A stretch of DNA of 13,344 bases from an uncultured Clostridia bacterium (GCA_944391255.1 CALXSW010000113.1:1-13344); one strand, 5' to 3'; positions 1-6,701 are shown, counted from the stretch's first letter. A program made the numbers and translations. The notes: generated by a model not told the origin, from the letters alone.

Positions 1-488
1 TTGGTTCTATGATGATAGGCTCTGTATGCGCGTGGCTCGGTTTTGTAATGGCTGACAGGCTGAAAAAGCGCAGAGATTTTTTAAGCGCGTTTATAACATC
101 ACTGACAGTGCTTGAAACGGAGATAGAATTTGGCAGGCGCGCTCTGGAAAAAGCCTTTGCGGAGCTTGACAAGGAAGAGCTGTTTGGCTTTTATCGGTTA
201 TGCCGCGATGAGATGCGGGAAATCGGTATAAAAAAGGCGTGGGAGAGAGCGGCTGAAAAGACAGCGGAGAAAGCTTATCTGAATCAGGGCGACATAAGAG
301 CTATATCATCTCTCGGCGCTGAGCTGGGCATGACGGACGTAGGCGGACAGAAAAAGAATATAGCGAGAGCGCGTGAAATTCTTGCCGGCTGCTTTGACGA
401 GGCTGAGTCTGATCATAAAAGGCTCGCCAAGGTGTACAAGAGCTGCGGGGTGCTTGCCGGTATATTTATAGTAATAGTGTTTATATAG
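1..488 (+). CDS. spoIIIAB: Stage III sporulation protein AB (5' partial)
   Basis: This is a membrane-anchored component of the SpoIIIA complex, which assembles in the mother-cell membrane around the engulfed forespore; SpoIIIAB resembles GspF-type secretion platform proteins (family knowledge). The protein has a short N-terminal hydrophobic segment containing GSVCAWLGFVMADRLKKR, a charged mostly helical middle, and a C-terminal hydrophobic tail ending FIVIVFI. The typical N-terminal pattern (hydrophobic run, Gly-Phe, then Met-Ala) is present. An ATG exists at 9, but the frame is open to the window edge (first whole codon at 3). In the B. subtilis protein (about 171 aa) a few residues precede the equivalent point, so the true start probably lies just off the left edge. 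About 162 residues are visible. It is followed 54 bp later by spoIIIAC. Identification rests on the pattern and the unmistakable downstream AC-AH order. Confidence 0.9.
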   Translation, partial: GSMMIGSVCAWLGFVMADRLKKRRDFLSAFITSLTVLETEIEFGRRALEKAFAELDKEELFGFYRLCRDEMREIGIKKAWERAAEKTAEKAYLNQGDIRAISSLGAELGMTDVGGQKKNIARAREILAGCFDEAESDHKRLAKVYKSCGVLAGIFIVIVFI

Positions 489-522
489 TCGGAGATACGC
501 GGTGACTATGGCGCGCGCGGTT

Positions 523-530
523 AAAGGAGG
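523..530 (+). promoter_or_regulatory. Shine-Dalgarno AAAGGAGG supporting a TTG start
   Basis: AAAGGAGG is a near-perfect ribosome binding site ending 12 bases before the TTG at 543. It supports initiation of spoIIIAC at this non-ATG codon. The ATG at 547 is out of frame and no in-frame ATG gives the full family N-terminus. Confidence 0.75.
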
Positions 531-542
531 TTCAGTATAAAA

Positions 543-737
543 TTGAATGTTGATCTAATATTTCAGATAGCAGGTGTCGGGATAGTTGTTGCTGTAATAA
601 ATCAGCTTTTATCACGCGCCGGCCGCGATGAGCAGGCGCTGCTCATCACTATTGCCGGACTGGTGGTCGTCCTGTTTATGCTGACCGAACAGATCGGAAC
701 ATTGTTCGAGTCGATAAAACGGATATTTAACTTATGA
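543..737 (+). CDS. spoIIIAC: Stage III sporulation protein AC
   Basis: A small integral membrane protein of the SpoIIIA channel, 64 aa compared with about 68 in B. subtilis. It has two predicted membrane segments, roughly residues 5-23 and 32-50. The segment FQIAGVGIVVAV near the N-terminus is the conserved signature of the family and makes the identification close to certain. Translation starts at TTG (543), supported by a strong AAAGGAGG 12 bases upstream. The stop overlaps the spoIIIAD start in an ATGA (734-737), which suggests translational coupling. The operon is probably transcribed from a sigma-E promoter ahead of spoIIIAA, outside the window (known for B. subtilis, inferred here). Confidence 0.96.
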   Translation: MNVDLIFQIAGVGIVVAVINQLLSRAGRDEQALLITIAGLVVVLFMLTEQIGTLFESIKRIFNL

Positions 738-1129
738 AGGATCTGTTTATTGTTATAGGCGCGGGCTTTATAGGGGGAATGCTTTCGCTTATCCTGAGGA
801 AAGAAAGACCGGAATTTTCAGTTCTGATAGCGCTTATGACGTCGGCGGTCATAGTGTTTGAGATATCGGGGTATATAGAGCGGATAATCTCGGAGCTGAA
901 AGCTGTAATAGAGAGCTGCGGTGTGGATATAAAATATTTTACGGTCATAATCAAATCGGTGGGCGTGGCATATGTGACGCAGTTCGCGGCGGAGATACTG
1001 CGCGACAGCGGCGAAAATGCGATCGCGTCAAAGGTGGAATCAGGCGGAAAAATATGTATACTGGCTTTTGCAATGCCTGTCATGACATCATTTCTTGAGC
1101 TTTGTACGAGGGTGGTGAACGGGTTATGA
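734..1129 (+). CDS. spoIIIAD: Stage III sporulation protein AD
   Basis: A polytopic membrane protein of the SpoIIIA complex, related to SpoIIIAC; 131 aa, close to the 133 aa of B. subtilis. Predicted membrane segments lie at about residues 4-21, 28-46, 67-85 and 107-124. The stretch ENAIASKVESGGKI (about 94-107) matches the conserved C-terminal region of the family, which typically reads A-(I/L)-A-S-K-x-E-x-x-G-K. The ATG at 734 overlaps the spoIIIAC stop by 4 bases, and the TGA stop (1127-1129) overlaps the spoIIIAE ATG in the same way. Nothing is broken. The exact biochemical role of AD in the channel is not settled in the literature I know. Confidence 0.95.
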   Translation: MKDLFIVIGAGFIGGMLSLILRKERPEFSVLIALMTSAVIVFEISGYIERIISELKAVIESCGVDIKYFTVIIKSVGVAYVTQFAAEILRDSGENAIASKVESGGKICILAFAMPVMTSFLELCTRVVNGL

Positions 1130-2199
1130 AGTGGATAGTGTCATTTTTTGCCGCGGCTATAGCGGCGCTGTTTCTGAGTGTAAACGCGCAAGCGTTTGAG
1201 GTGCCGTATATAGATGGCTATGAGGAATTCGCAGAAAACGTGGAAGTGATACAGAGCGGTGATTTCAGGCTCGATATCGAAGAAATATTCAACGACCTGT
1301 TGGACAGGATACAGGGCGAGGTGAAAGGCTTTATCGGGAACACCGCCGTTATCCTCGTGCTGTCCATGCTTTCGTCCACTGTCGGAACACTTAATGACGC
1401 GTTCGGTGAAAAGAGCGCGGGACAGGCGTCATTCTTTGTATTTTTCACGCTTATAAGCGGACTGGCATTATCATGCTTTGCCGATGCGATGCTTTACGCG
1501 AAAGAAACTATATCGCTTATGTGCGGATTTATGACTAAGCTGACGCCTGTCTTGATACTTATGCTTTTTACATGCTGCAAGGCGGTGAGCGCGGCGGCGT
1601 TTGAGCCGGTGATGTCGGGAGCTGTGTTTGTGATATCAATAGTTATAGAGAAATGCCTTGTTCCGCTTATAACATTTTCGGCGGTGCTGTCTGTAGCCGG
1701 AAATGTTGGGGATAAGACGGGTATCACGGGATTTATAAAAATAGTAAAATCGCTCACAAAGTGGATAATGGCGCTTGTGATAACAATATTTACAGGTATA
1801 AACGCGATATACGGATTTTCGTCCATAGCGCTTGACGCGGTGGGCGTGAAGACTGTGCGGTTTGCCGTAGGCTCGCTTGTGCCGGTCGTAGGCGGTTTTC
1901 TGTCCGATTCGCTTGACGCGGTGGTCACGTCTGCCGGCCTTTTAAAAAATGCGGTGGGAATATCGGGTATACTTATAATCTGCGGCATATGCGTCATACC
2001 TGTTATAAAGATAGGCGTTATGCAGCTTTGTATAAGGCTTGCGGCGGCTGTAGCGGAACCTATAATAGACAAGCGTATTTCCTCGATGCTGTGGGATATG
2101 AGCGACGCTGTGACGAGCGTGTTCGGCATGGTGGTGCTGACGGCTGTCCTGTTTCTTATAAACATATGCATAATCCTGACAGCGACATCGGCGGGATAA
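1126..2199 (+). CDS. spoIIIAE: Stage III sporulation protein AE
   Basis: The large polytopic, permease-like member of the SpoIIIA complex, thought to form part of the membrane channel between mother cell and forespore. The 357-aa protein (about 399 in B. subtilis) begins with a signal-peptide-like segment: MK, a hydrophobic core at 4-19, and an AQA cleavage-type site at about 21-23. A soluble stretch follows to about residue 65, then at least six membrane segments fill the rest. The reading frame is open upstream to 1102, but the ATG at 1126 is chosen because it overlaps the spoIIIAD stop (ATGA) and places the signal peptide exactly at the N-terminus. The frame is intact. Isoleucine is mostly ATA: 8 of the first 11 Ile codons. 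Confidence 0.95.
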   Translation: MKWIVSFFAAAIAALFLSVNAQAFEVPYIDGYEEFAENVEVIQSGDFRLDIEEIFNDLLDRIQGEVKGFIGNTAVILVLSMLSSTVGTLNDAFGEKSAGQASFFVFFTLISGLALSCFADAMLYAKETISLMCGFMTKLTPVLILMLFTCCKAVSAAAFEPVMSGAVFVISIVIEKCLVPLITFSAVLSVAGNVGDKTGITGFIKIVKSLTKWIMALVITIFTGINAIYGFSSIALDAVGVKTVRFAVGSLVPVVGGFLSDSLDAVVTSAGLLKNAVGISGILIICGICVIPVIKIGVMQLCIRLAAAVAEPIIDKRISSMLWDMSDAVTSVFGMVVLTAVLFLINICIILTATSAG

Positions 2200-2209
2200 A
2201 ACGTATAAT

Positions 2210-2213
2210 GGAG
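2210..2213 (+). promoter_or_regulatory. Shine-Dalgarno GGAG deciding the spoIIIAF start
   Basis: GGAG sits 6 bases before the ATG at 2220 and overlaps the alternative ATG at 2208, which has no comparable site. It favours 2220 as the start of spoIIIAF. Confidence 0.55.
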
Positions 2214-2219
2214 AATGAT

Positions 2220-2696
2220 ATGAGACAGTATATAATTTCAATAGCCGTGTCTGCGGTTGTATCCGCTATAGTGGGGATCATAACGCCTGACAAATGGCGG
2301 AAATATGTGCATATAGTGACAGGACTTGTGATCGTTCTGTGCATAGCAAGTCCTGTTTTTTCGCTGCTGAAAAGCGATATCTTTGAGGGGTTCAGCTATA
2401 ATGACACTGTCGTTTCAAAAGACGGCGAGGAAATGCTAAGAGGTGAGCTTACCAAAGAACTGTCAGAGCGGATAGAAAATGATATTTCTGAACGTCTGAA
2501 AAAGGAAAACGGCATAAATTGCAGCGCGGAGGTGAAAATATCGGTGAATGATGAAGGGGCAATAGAGGGAGTTGATGAGATAATATTATATGGTGATAAA
2601 ATGAATGGCGCGGTATATAGCAGATTAAAGGAAATTTACGGAACCGACGAGGTGATTTACGGTGGAGCTGAAAAAAATACTCCAGAACAGGAATAA
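2220..2696 (+). CDS. spoIIIAF: Stage III sporulation protein AF
   Basis: A bitopic component of the SpoIIIA complex with a ring-building-motif-like soluble domain. The 158-aa protein has two N-terminal membrane helices (about 2-21 and 31-49) separated by the short loop TPDKWRKYVH. A charged soluble domain follows (about 60-150), with a helix of alternating Glu and Lys (about 78-96) and strand-like AEVKISVN and DEIILYG. B. subtilis SpoIIIAF is longer (about 206 aa), so this version is compact. The frame is open far upstream, but the conserved helix begins at 2220, which has a GGAG 6 bases before it; 2208 would add four residues. The 3' end overlaps spoIIIAG by 35 bases. The call rests on position, topology and the N-terminal pattern. 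Confidence 0.9.
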   Translation: MRQYIISIAVSAVVSAIVGIITPDKWRKYVHIVTGLVIVLCIASPVFSLLKSDIFEGFSYNDTVVSKDGEEMLRGELTKELSERIENDISERLKKENGINCSAEVKISVNDEGAIEGVDEIILYGDKMNGAVYSRLKEIYGTDEVIYGGAEKNTPEQE

Positions 2697-3123
2697 TCGG
2701 ATCATGCTTGTAATATTAATAATTGGGGTTGTGATAATAATGTTTTCGGGCATGAGAAAGGGAGCGGAGAGCGAAAGCTTTGTATCTGATGATTTTTCGG
2801 GAGGTGAGGAACGGCTAAGCGAAATTTTATCTCAAATAGATGGTGTGGGAGAGGTGTCGGTGATGATATCATATGCGTCAACGCCGGAAAAAGACATTGC
2901 ATATGACAGCGACAATACAAGAGCCGTCACGGCAGGCGGCGAGGTCATGGTAAAACGTGAGCTGTATCCGGAGGTGGAGGGAGTCATAGTTACAGCTGAT
3001 GGAGCGGGAGATGCCGCGGTGAAAAATAAGATCAAGGAGGCGGTGATAGCGATCACAGGCGCAAGCGCGCATCGCGTGTGCGTATATGAGCGGAGCGGCA
3101 GCGCGCGGAAAAACGCTGATTGA
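2662..3123 (+). CDS. spoIIIAG: Stage III sporulation protein AG
   Basis: The ring-forming component of the feeding-tube channel; the B. subtilis protein makes a large ring through a ring-building motif carrying a beta-rich insertion. Here the protein is 153 aa compared with about 229. It has one membrane helix (about 14-30), a short linker, a first half-motif LSEILSQIDGVGEVSVMISY (53-71), an abbreviated middle (about 72-97), and the conserved second half with YPEVEGVIVTADGAGDAAVK (102-121) and AHRVCVYE. It starts at GTG (2662) with GAGGTGA (2649-2655) upstream, inside the end of spoIIIAF. The overlap suggests coupled translation. The shortness falls mainly in the N-terminal linker and the mid-domain insertion. 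The identification is firm from the EGVIVTADGAGD signature. Confidence 0.94.
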   Translation: MELKKILQNRNNRIMLVILIIGVVIIMFSGMRKGAESESFVSDDFSGGEERLSEILSQIDGVGEVSVMISYASTPEKDIAYDSDNTRAVTAGGEVMVKRELYPEVEGVIVTADGAGDAAVKNKIKEAVIAITGASAHRVCVYERSGSARKNAD

Positions 3124-3163
3124 CAGCGCTGCCTGAATGAAATATTGTGTGTATGGAGATGAG

Positions 3164-3793
3164 ATGATGACTTTTAGAAAGAAAGAAATTGTTGCGGCAT
3201 CCTTGGTGGTGCTTATAGGTATGGCCGGATATCTGAACTGGTCGTATCAGGACACGATACATGTGCGTGATAACGAGAGCTATGTTGAGACCGGCAAGAT
3301 GCTTGGCGAGGCGGAAATGGTTTCAGCCAATAACAGCGCTACAGAGGCGGACGAGGACGGAGCTGAAGACACGGCTGAGGAAACAGCTGCTGAAACAGGA
3401 TCTGGAGCAGATGAGCAGGAGGGAGCAGCTGAGGAAACTGCCGCGGTCATGAGTATAGACGAGGCAAAAATGAACAGGGAGGCAGCTCGGTCAAAGGCTA
3501 TGGAGGTTCTCAAAAGCACGTCGGCAGATGGATCGATAGATGAGGCGACAAGGACACTTGCCGGAGAGAAGCTTGTAAGCTGCGCCGCAAATATAGAAAA
3601 GGAGAATGAGATCGAAAGCGTAGCGGCGGCAAAGGGATTTTCTGACGTGTGCGCGTACATAAACGAGGAAACGGCTACGATAACGGTAAAAAGTGATGGA
3701 ATGCAGCCGGAGGATATACAGAAGCTTACAGATGTGGTAATAAGCACCGGCGGTATAAAGGCGCAGAACGTCAAAATCGTGGAGATAAAGTAG
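3164..3793 (+). CDS. spoIIIAH: Stage III sporulation protein AH
   Basis: A bitopic mother-cell membrane protein whose soluble domain faces the intermembrane space and, in B. subtilis, pairs with forespore SpoIIQ. The 209-aa protein has a basic N-terminus (FRKKE), one membrane helix (about 9-25) and a strongly acidic Ala/Glu linker (about 57-94). The conserved C-terminal domain (about 98-209) has a helix rich in Glu and Ala, then AYINEETATITVKSDGM and a final strand KAQNVKIVEIK. The frame opens at an ATG at 3137, but GGAG (3155-3158) is correctly placed for ATG 3164 or 3167. Those starts put the membrane helix near the N-terminus, so 3164 is chosen. It lies 40 bases after spoIIIAG. No terminator is visible before the next promoter, so read-through into the Asp23 gene is possible. 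Confidence 0.92.
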   Translation: MMTFRKKEIVAASLVVLIGMAGYLNWSYQDTIHVRDNESYVETGKMLGEAEMVSANNSATEADEDGAEDTAEETAAETGSGADEQEGAAEETAAVMSIDEAKMNREAARSKAMEVLKSTSADGSIDEATRTLAGEKLVSCAANIEKENEIESVAAAKGFSDVCAYINEETATITVKSDGMQPEDIQKLTDVVISTGGIKAQNVKIVEIK

Positions 3794-3810
3794 AATAATC
3801 AACAGCGCTA

Positions 3811-3839
3811 TTGAAAAATCCGTATCTCTGTGTTATAAT
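3811..3839 (+). promoter_or_regulatory. Sigma-A promoter for the Asp23-family gene
   Basis: TTGAAA (3811-3816), a 17-base spacer and TATAAT (3834-3839), with TGT directly before the -10, form an extended -10 vegetative promoter. Initiation would be near 3846, about 30 bases before the start codon. It gives the Asp23-family gene expression independent of the sporulation operon. Confidence 0.85.
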
Positions 3840-3876
3840 AGAAATAATATAATTTATAAATGGGAGGACGGACATA

Positions 3877-4359
3877 ATGGAAGAAAATATCAATGAAACT
3901 GCTCCTGTAGAAGCAGAGGAAGCGGTTGAAACTGAAGCTGCCGAAGAGGTAACTGTTGAGCCTGAGGCACCGGCTGAAAATCAGACAGAAGATGAGGAAA
4001 CGATCGGGAATATAAAGATATCTGTTGAAGTGGTGTCAACGATAGCCGGAATAGCCGCCTCTGAGATACACGGTGTTTCATGTATGTACACATCATTTGT
4101 AGATGGAGTTGCGCAGCGTCTTGGAGCAAAGCGCAACAATACAAAGGGTGTAAGGGTGGATATGTCATCAAACAGTGTAAATATAGATCTGTACATTGTT
4201 GTCGATTACGGCATAAAGATACCCGAGCTTGCGTGGGAAATACAGGAAAATGTCAAGAACAGTGTTGAAACGATGACCGGTTTAAAGGTGTCAAAGATCA
4301 ATATACACATTGAAGGTATAAATTTTGACACAGATAAAGCGGAGGAGCCGGAAGAATAA
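3877..4359 (+). CDS. Asp23/Gls24 family envelope stress protein (YqhY-like)
   Basis: A member of the Asp23/Gls24 (DUF322) family, small proteins linked to envelope stress. The relative next to spoIIIA in Bacillus, YqhY, is connected with fatty-acid synthesis control. The 160-aa protein starts with a very acidic tail (16 Glu in the first 41 residues). The Asp23 domain (about 42-148) follows: GNIKISVEVVSTIAGIAASE, then EIHGV, a middle strand VNIDLYIVVDYG, and the end VSKINIHIEGINF. A short acidic C-terminus closes it. The ATG at 3877 has GGGAGG at 3862-3867 and a perfect promoter at 3811-3839. The gene follows spoIIIAH as in other Firmicutes, but accBC and nusB are not beside it. It ends at the 4373-4410 terminator. 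The family call is firm; the precise role is not known. Confidence 0.93.
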   Translation: MEENINETAPVEAEEAVETEAAEEVTVEPEAPAENQTEDEETIGNIKISVEVVSTIAGIAASEIHGVSCMYTSFVDGVAQRLGAKRNNTKGVRVDMSSNSVNIDLYIVVDYGIKIPELAWEIQENVKNSVETMTGLKVSKINIHIEGINFDTDKAEEPEE

Positions 4360-4372
4360 GAGTAACAATAAG

Positions 4373-4410
4373 AAAACAAGCAGTGCCGGATAAAATGCAC
4401 TGCTTGTTTT
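4373..4410. terminator. Bidirectional intrinsic terminator
   Basis: A perfect 14-bp stem (AAAACAAGCAGTGC, 4373-4386, with its complement 4397-4410) encloses a 10-base loop. The 3' arm ends in TTTT, and the flanks are T-rich read either way, so it can end both the rightward Asp23 transcript and the leftward kinase transcript. It begins 13 bases after the Asp23 stop and 2 bases from the kinase stop codon. Confidence 0.9.
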
Positions 4411-4412
4411 TG

Positions 4413-5828
4413 TTATTTCATTTCCAACGTGAATTCAAATGTTGTTAAATGCGACGCTCCGTCCTCGCTCGGCTCACTTTTTACTGATATTTTCTCATTA
4501 TGCAGCCGTATTATATTCTGCACAAGGGAAAGGCCGAGTCCGGCGCCGGACTTGTCTTTTGTCCTCGATGAGTCGGTTTTGAAAAATCTGTCAAAAATAT
4601 TTTTGCAGTCCGCCTCGCTAAGACCATCGCCGGTATTTGAAACAGAAACGTGCGCCTTGCCGCCTTCTACCCATGTTTTTATCTCGATAGTTGTGTTTTT
4701 ATAGCTGAACTTTACAGCGTTGTCTATAAGATTCAAGAGCACGCGTTTTATCTGATCCTTATCTCCGAGAGTTATGAGCTTGTCAGGTCTGAAATCAACA
4801 TTGACGTCAAGCTGCGCTGCCTCTATTTTTGCTTCGAGGCTTATAAGAGTAGTGCAGATCAGATTTACTATATCGAACTCGCTTATATCGAGTCTGAACT
4901 GATCAGACTGCATTTTTGACATTTCAAGCATATCATTTACAAGCTTTGTGAGTCTTGTCGATTCGTCAAGAACTATTTTGAGATAATCGTTGCGCGAGCT
5001 GTCGTCTATCGTTCCGTCAAGCATGCCCTGCACAAATCCGGATATACTCGTCATAGGTGTGCGCAGCTCATGCGACACATCTGAAATAAACCGCTGTCTT
5101 TGCTTGTCCGATTTCTCTATGGAGCTTGCCATGAAGTTAAATGTGGACGCGAGCTGGCCTATTTCGTCCTGTGATGTGACCTGGACACGTTCGTTAAATG
5201 AGCCGGACGCTATATTCCGCGCCGCTTTATTTATTTCTACTATTGGCGCTGAGATTTTTTTTGCCTGGTAGTATACAAGGATAAACGCTATAAGGATCGC
5301 GAAGCATGACGACAGCAAAAACATAAGCATCATTTCCATAACGCTCTTGTTAAGATCCGAAACATGGCGGTTAAATATTATAGCGCCTATTACGTTCGAT
5401 TTGTAATGGAGCGGAAACGCGACAGATATTACCTTGTGATCATAATAATCATTAAAGGTGGATTTAAAAGTCACGATCTGATCCGTGTCAATACATTCCA
5501 TTATAGCGTCAGGCACAGAATCTATGCCGCATGTGCTTTCAAATACCTCTCCGTCGCGGTTCATAACGAGGATATCGGATTTTGTAAAGCGCGACCATGA
5601 ATTTAGTATCTGCGTATATCCCTGTACCGACATCGCATCTTTTCTTTCTATCTGCATCATTACAGTATGCTGTTCAAGCGTGCTTGCGACAGACACAACT
5701 GTTTCGATCTGTTTTCTCAGTATAAGCTGTGAAAATATGCATGACATAAATATAGATATAGATATCAGCACCATAGCCAAAAGTATAGCGTATGTCCAGA
5801 ACATACGCCCGAATATACTTTTAAACAT
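4413..5828 (-). CDS. HAMP-domain sensor histidine kinase
   Basis: A transmembrane two-component kinase of 471 aa. Visible in order: membrane helix 1 (about 12-35), an extracytoplasmic sensor domain (about 36-163) of PAS/Cache-like length but unidentified type, membrane helix 2 (about 165-187), a HAMP linker (about 189-240, with DEIGQLASTFNFM), and the HisKA dimerisation helix with FISDVSHELRTPMTS, where His253 is the phosphoacceptor. The ATPase domain follows with N-box NLIDNAVKFS (366-375), G1 NTGDGLS (398-404), F-box IFDRFFK (411-417) and G2 GAGLGL (428-433). All catalytic motifs are intact. The start ATG lies one base after the stop of the regulator gene, with GAGG in that gene's tail as ribosome binding site, so the pair is translationally coupled. 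The signal is unknown. The HK architecture (WalK/ResE/PhoR type) does not identify a ligand. Confidence 0.95.
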   Translation of the reverse strand: MFKSIFGRMFWTYAILLAMVLISISIFMSCIFSQLILRKQIETVVSVASTLEQHTVMMQIERKDAMSVQGYTQILNSWSRFTKSDILVMNRDGEVFESTCGIDSVPDAIMECIDTDQIVTFKSTFNDYYDHKVISVAFPLHYKSNVIGAIIFNRHVSDLNKSVMEMMLMFLLSSCFAILIAFILVYYQAKKISAPIVEINKAARNIASGSFNERVQVTSQDEIGQLASTFNFMASSIEKSDKQRQRFISDVSHELRTPMTSISGFVQGMLDGTIDDSSRNDYLKIVLDESTRLTKLVNDMLEMSKMQSDQFRLDISEFDIVNLICTTLISLEAKIEAAQLDVNVDFRPDKLITLGDKDQIKRVLLNLIDNAVKFSYKNTTIEIKTWVEGGKAHVSVSNTGDGLSEADCKNIFDRFFKTDSSRTKDKSGAGLGLSLVQNIIRLHNEKISVKSEPSEDGASHLTTFEFTLEMK

Positions 5829-5829
5829 G

Positions 5830-6516
5830 TCATCTTACCTCGAATTTATAGCCTACGCCCCAAACTGTTTTAAGCGACCAGTTAGCGTCAACCCCCTCGA
5901 GCTTTTCGCGCAGACGCTTTATATGCACGTCTACCGTACGAGAGTCACCGAAGTAATCAAATCCCCAAACTTCTTCAAGAAGCTGTTCGCGTGTGAATAC
6001 CCTGTTCGGGTTAGAACCGAGAAAATACAGCAGCTCAAGCTCCTTAGGCGGGATCTCCATTATCTTTCCATCTATTTTTACCTCATAATTTGAAAGGCTC
6101 ACTTCAAGCTTGTCAAACGAGATACAGTCATTTTCAGGTGTGTTTGATTTCATTTCTGTACGGCGCAGTATAGCCTTTATTCTCGCCACAAGCTCTTTCG
6201 CGTCAAATGGCTTTACCATATAGTCGTCAGCGCCAAGCTCAAGACTCAGCACCTTGTCAAATGTCTCACCCTTTGCTGTGAGCATTATTATCGGGATCTC
6301 CGAGGTCTTTCTTATTTCACGGCACAGCTGATTGCCGTCCATTTCAGGCATCATAATATCAAGAACCGCAATATCCGGCTTTTCTGCCTTGAATACATTG
6401 AGTGCCTCTTTACCGTTATTCGCTGTGCATACAACAAAATCTTCCTTTTCAAGATATAGCTTTATCAGCTTAACGATATTGACATCATCATCTACAACCA
6501 AAACCTTTGTGGGCAT
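5830..6516 (-). CDS. OmpR/PhoB-family response regulator
   Basis: A DNA-binding response regulator of 228 aa, partner of the adjacent kinase. The receiver domain (about 1-118) has the acidic pocket VVDDD (7-11), phosphoacceptor Asp53 in AVLDIMMPEMDG, Thr80 and Lys102 (VKPF). The winged-helix DNA-binding domain (about 130-226) has PPKELELLYFL, the recognition region DSRTVDVHIKRLREKL (191-206) and the wing ending VWGVGYKFE. All switch residues are present. The ATG ends at 6516, with AAGGATG a few bases upstream on the minus strand. It is the first gene of a two-gene leftward operon from the extended -10 promoter at 6557-6565. It is similar overall to ResD/WalR/PhoP-type regulators; I cannot assign a specific regulon. 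Confidence 0.96.
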   Translation of the reverse strand: MPTKVLVVDDDVNIVKLIKLYLEKEDFVVCTANNGKEALNVFKAEKPDIAVLDIMMPEMDGNQLCREIRKTSEIPIIMLTAKGETFDKVLSLELGADDYMVKPFDAKELVARIKAILRRTEMKSNTPENDCISFDKLEVSLSNYEVKIDGKIMEIPPKELELLYFLGSNPNRVFTREQLLEEVWGFDYFGDSRTVDVHIKRLREKLEGVDANWSLKTVWGVGYKFEVR

Positions 6517-6556
6517 AAAATCACATCCTTATAAATCATATTTTCATATTACATTC

Positions 6557-6565
6557 ATTATAGCA
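6557..6565 (-). promoter_or_regulatory. Extended -10 promoter of the two-component operon
   Basis: Read on the minus strand this is TGCTATAAT, a perfect extended -10. The region 17 bases upstream is only T-rich, with no good -35. A-tracts further upstream (about 6590-6610) could serve as an UP element. Initiation near 6550 gives a leader of about 34 bases. Confidence 0.65.
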
Positions 6566-6613
6566 TATATTTTCAAAATATAAAAGTATTTTTTTATTAA
6601 AAAAATATGAATA

Positions 6614-6642
6614 TTTACAAATTGAAAAATATGTGTTAAAAT
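6614..6642 (+). promoter_or_regulatory. Candidate housekeeping promoter of the ECF sigma gene
   Basis: TTTACA (6614-6619), a 17-base spacer and TAAAAT (6637-6642), with TGT directly before the -10, could supply basal expression of the sigma factor. It lies upstream of the ECF-type promoter at 6657-6683. Because the region is very AT-rich, a chance match is possible. Confidence 0.45.
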
Positions 6643-6656
6643 AATTTATGATAAAA

Positions 6657-6683
6657 TGCAACCTTTTGGGGTGCTAAAACGTA
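6657..6683 (+). promoter_or_regulatory. ECF-type autoregulatory promoter (AAC-N17-CGT)
   Basis: TGCAACC (6657-6663) matches the AAC -35 core used by ECF sigma factors of the SigW/SigX/SigM class. After 17 bases CGTA (6680-6683) matches their CGT -10. Initiation would fall near 6690, just ahead of the GAGG site at 6698-6701. The placement right before an ECF sigma gene is the usual autoregulatory arrangement (pattern seen; function inferred). Confidence 0.7.
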
Positions 6684-6697
6684 TTACTAATGAAGGC

Positions 6698-6701
6698 GAG
6701 G
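6698..6701 (+). promoter_or_regulatory. Shine-Dalgarno GAGG deciding the sigma factor start
   Basis: GAGG is 9 bases from ATG 6711 but only 3 from the alternative GTG at 6705. The spacing favours 6711. Confidence 0.6.

Noticed and set aside
502..540. A 12-codon frame (GTG ... TAA) just ahead of spoIIIAC, possibly a leader peptide.
   Set aside because: No ribosome binding site, and it contains the Shine-Dalgarno of spoIIIAC; most likely chance.
727..1083. Long minus-strand open frames opposite the spoIIIA genes (for example 727-1083 and 1494-2171).
   Set aside because: They lie antisense to certain sporulation genes, lack ribosome binding sites and family features, and reflect codon bias of the true strand.
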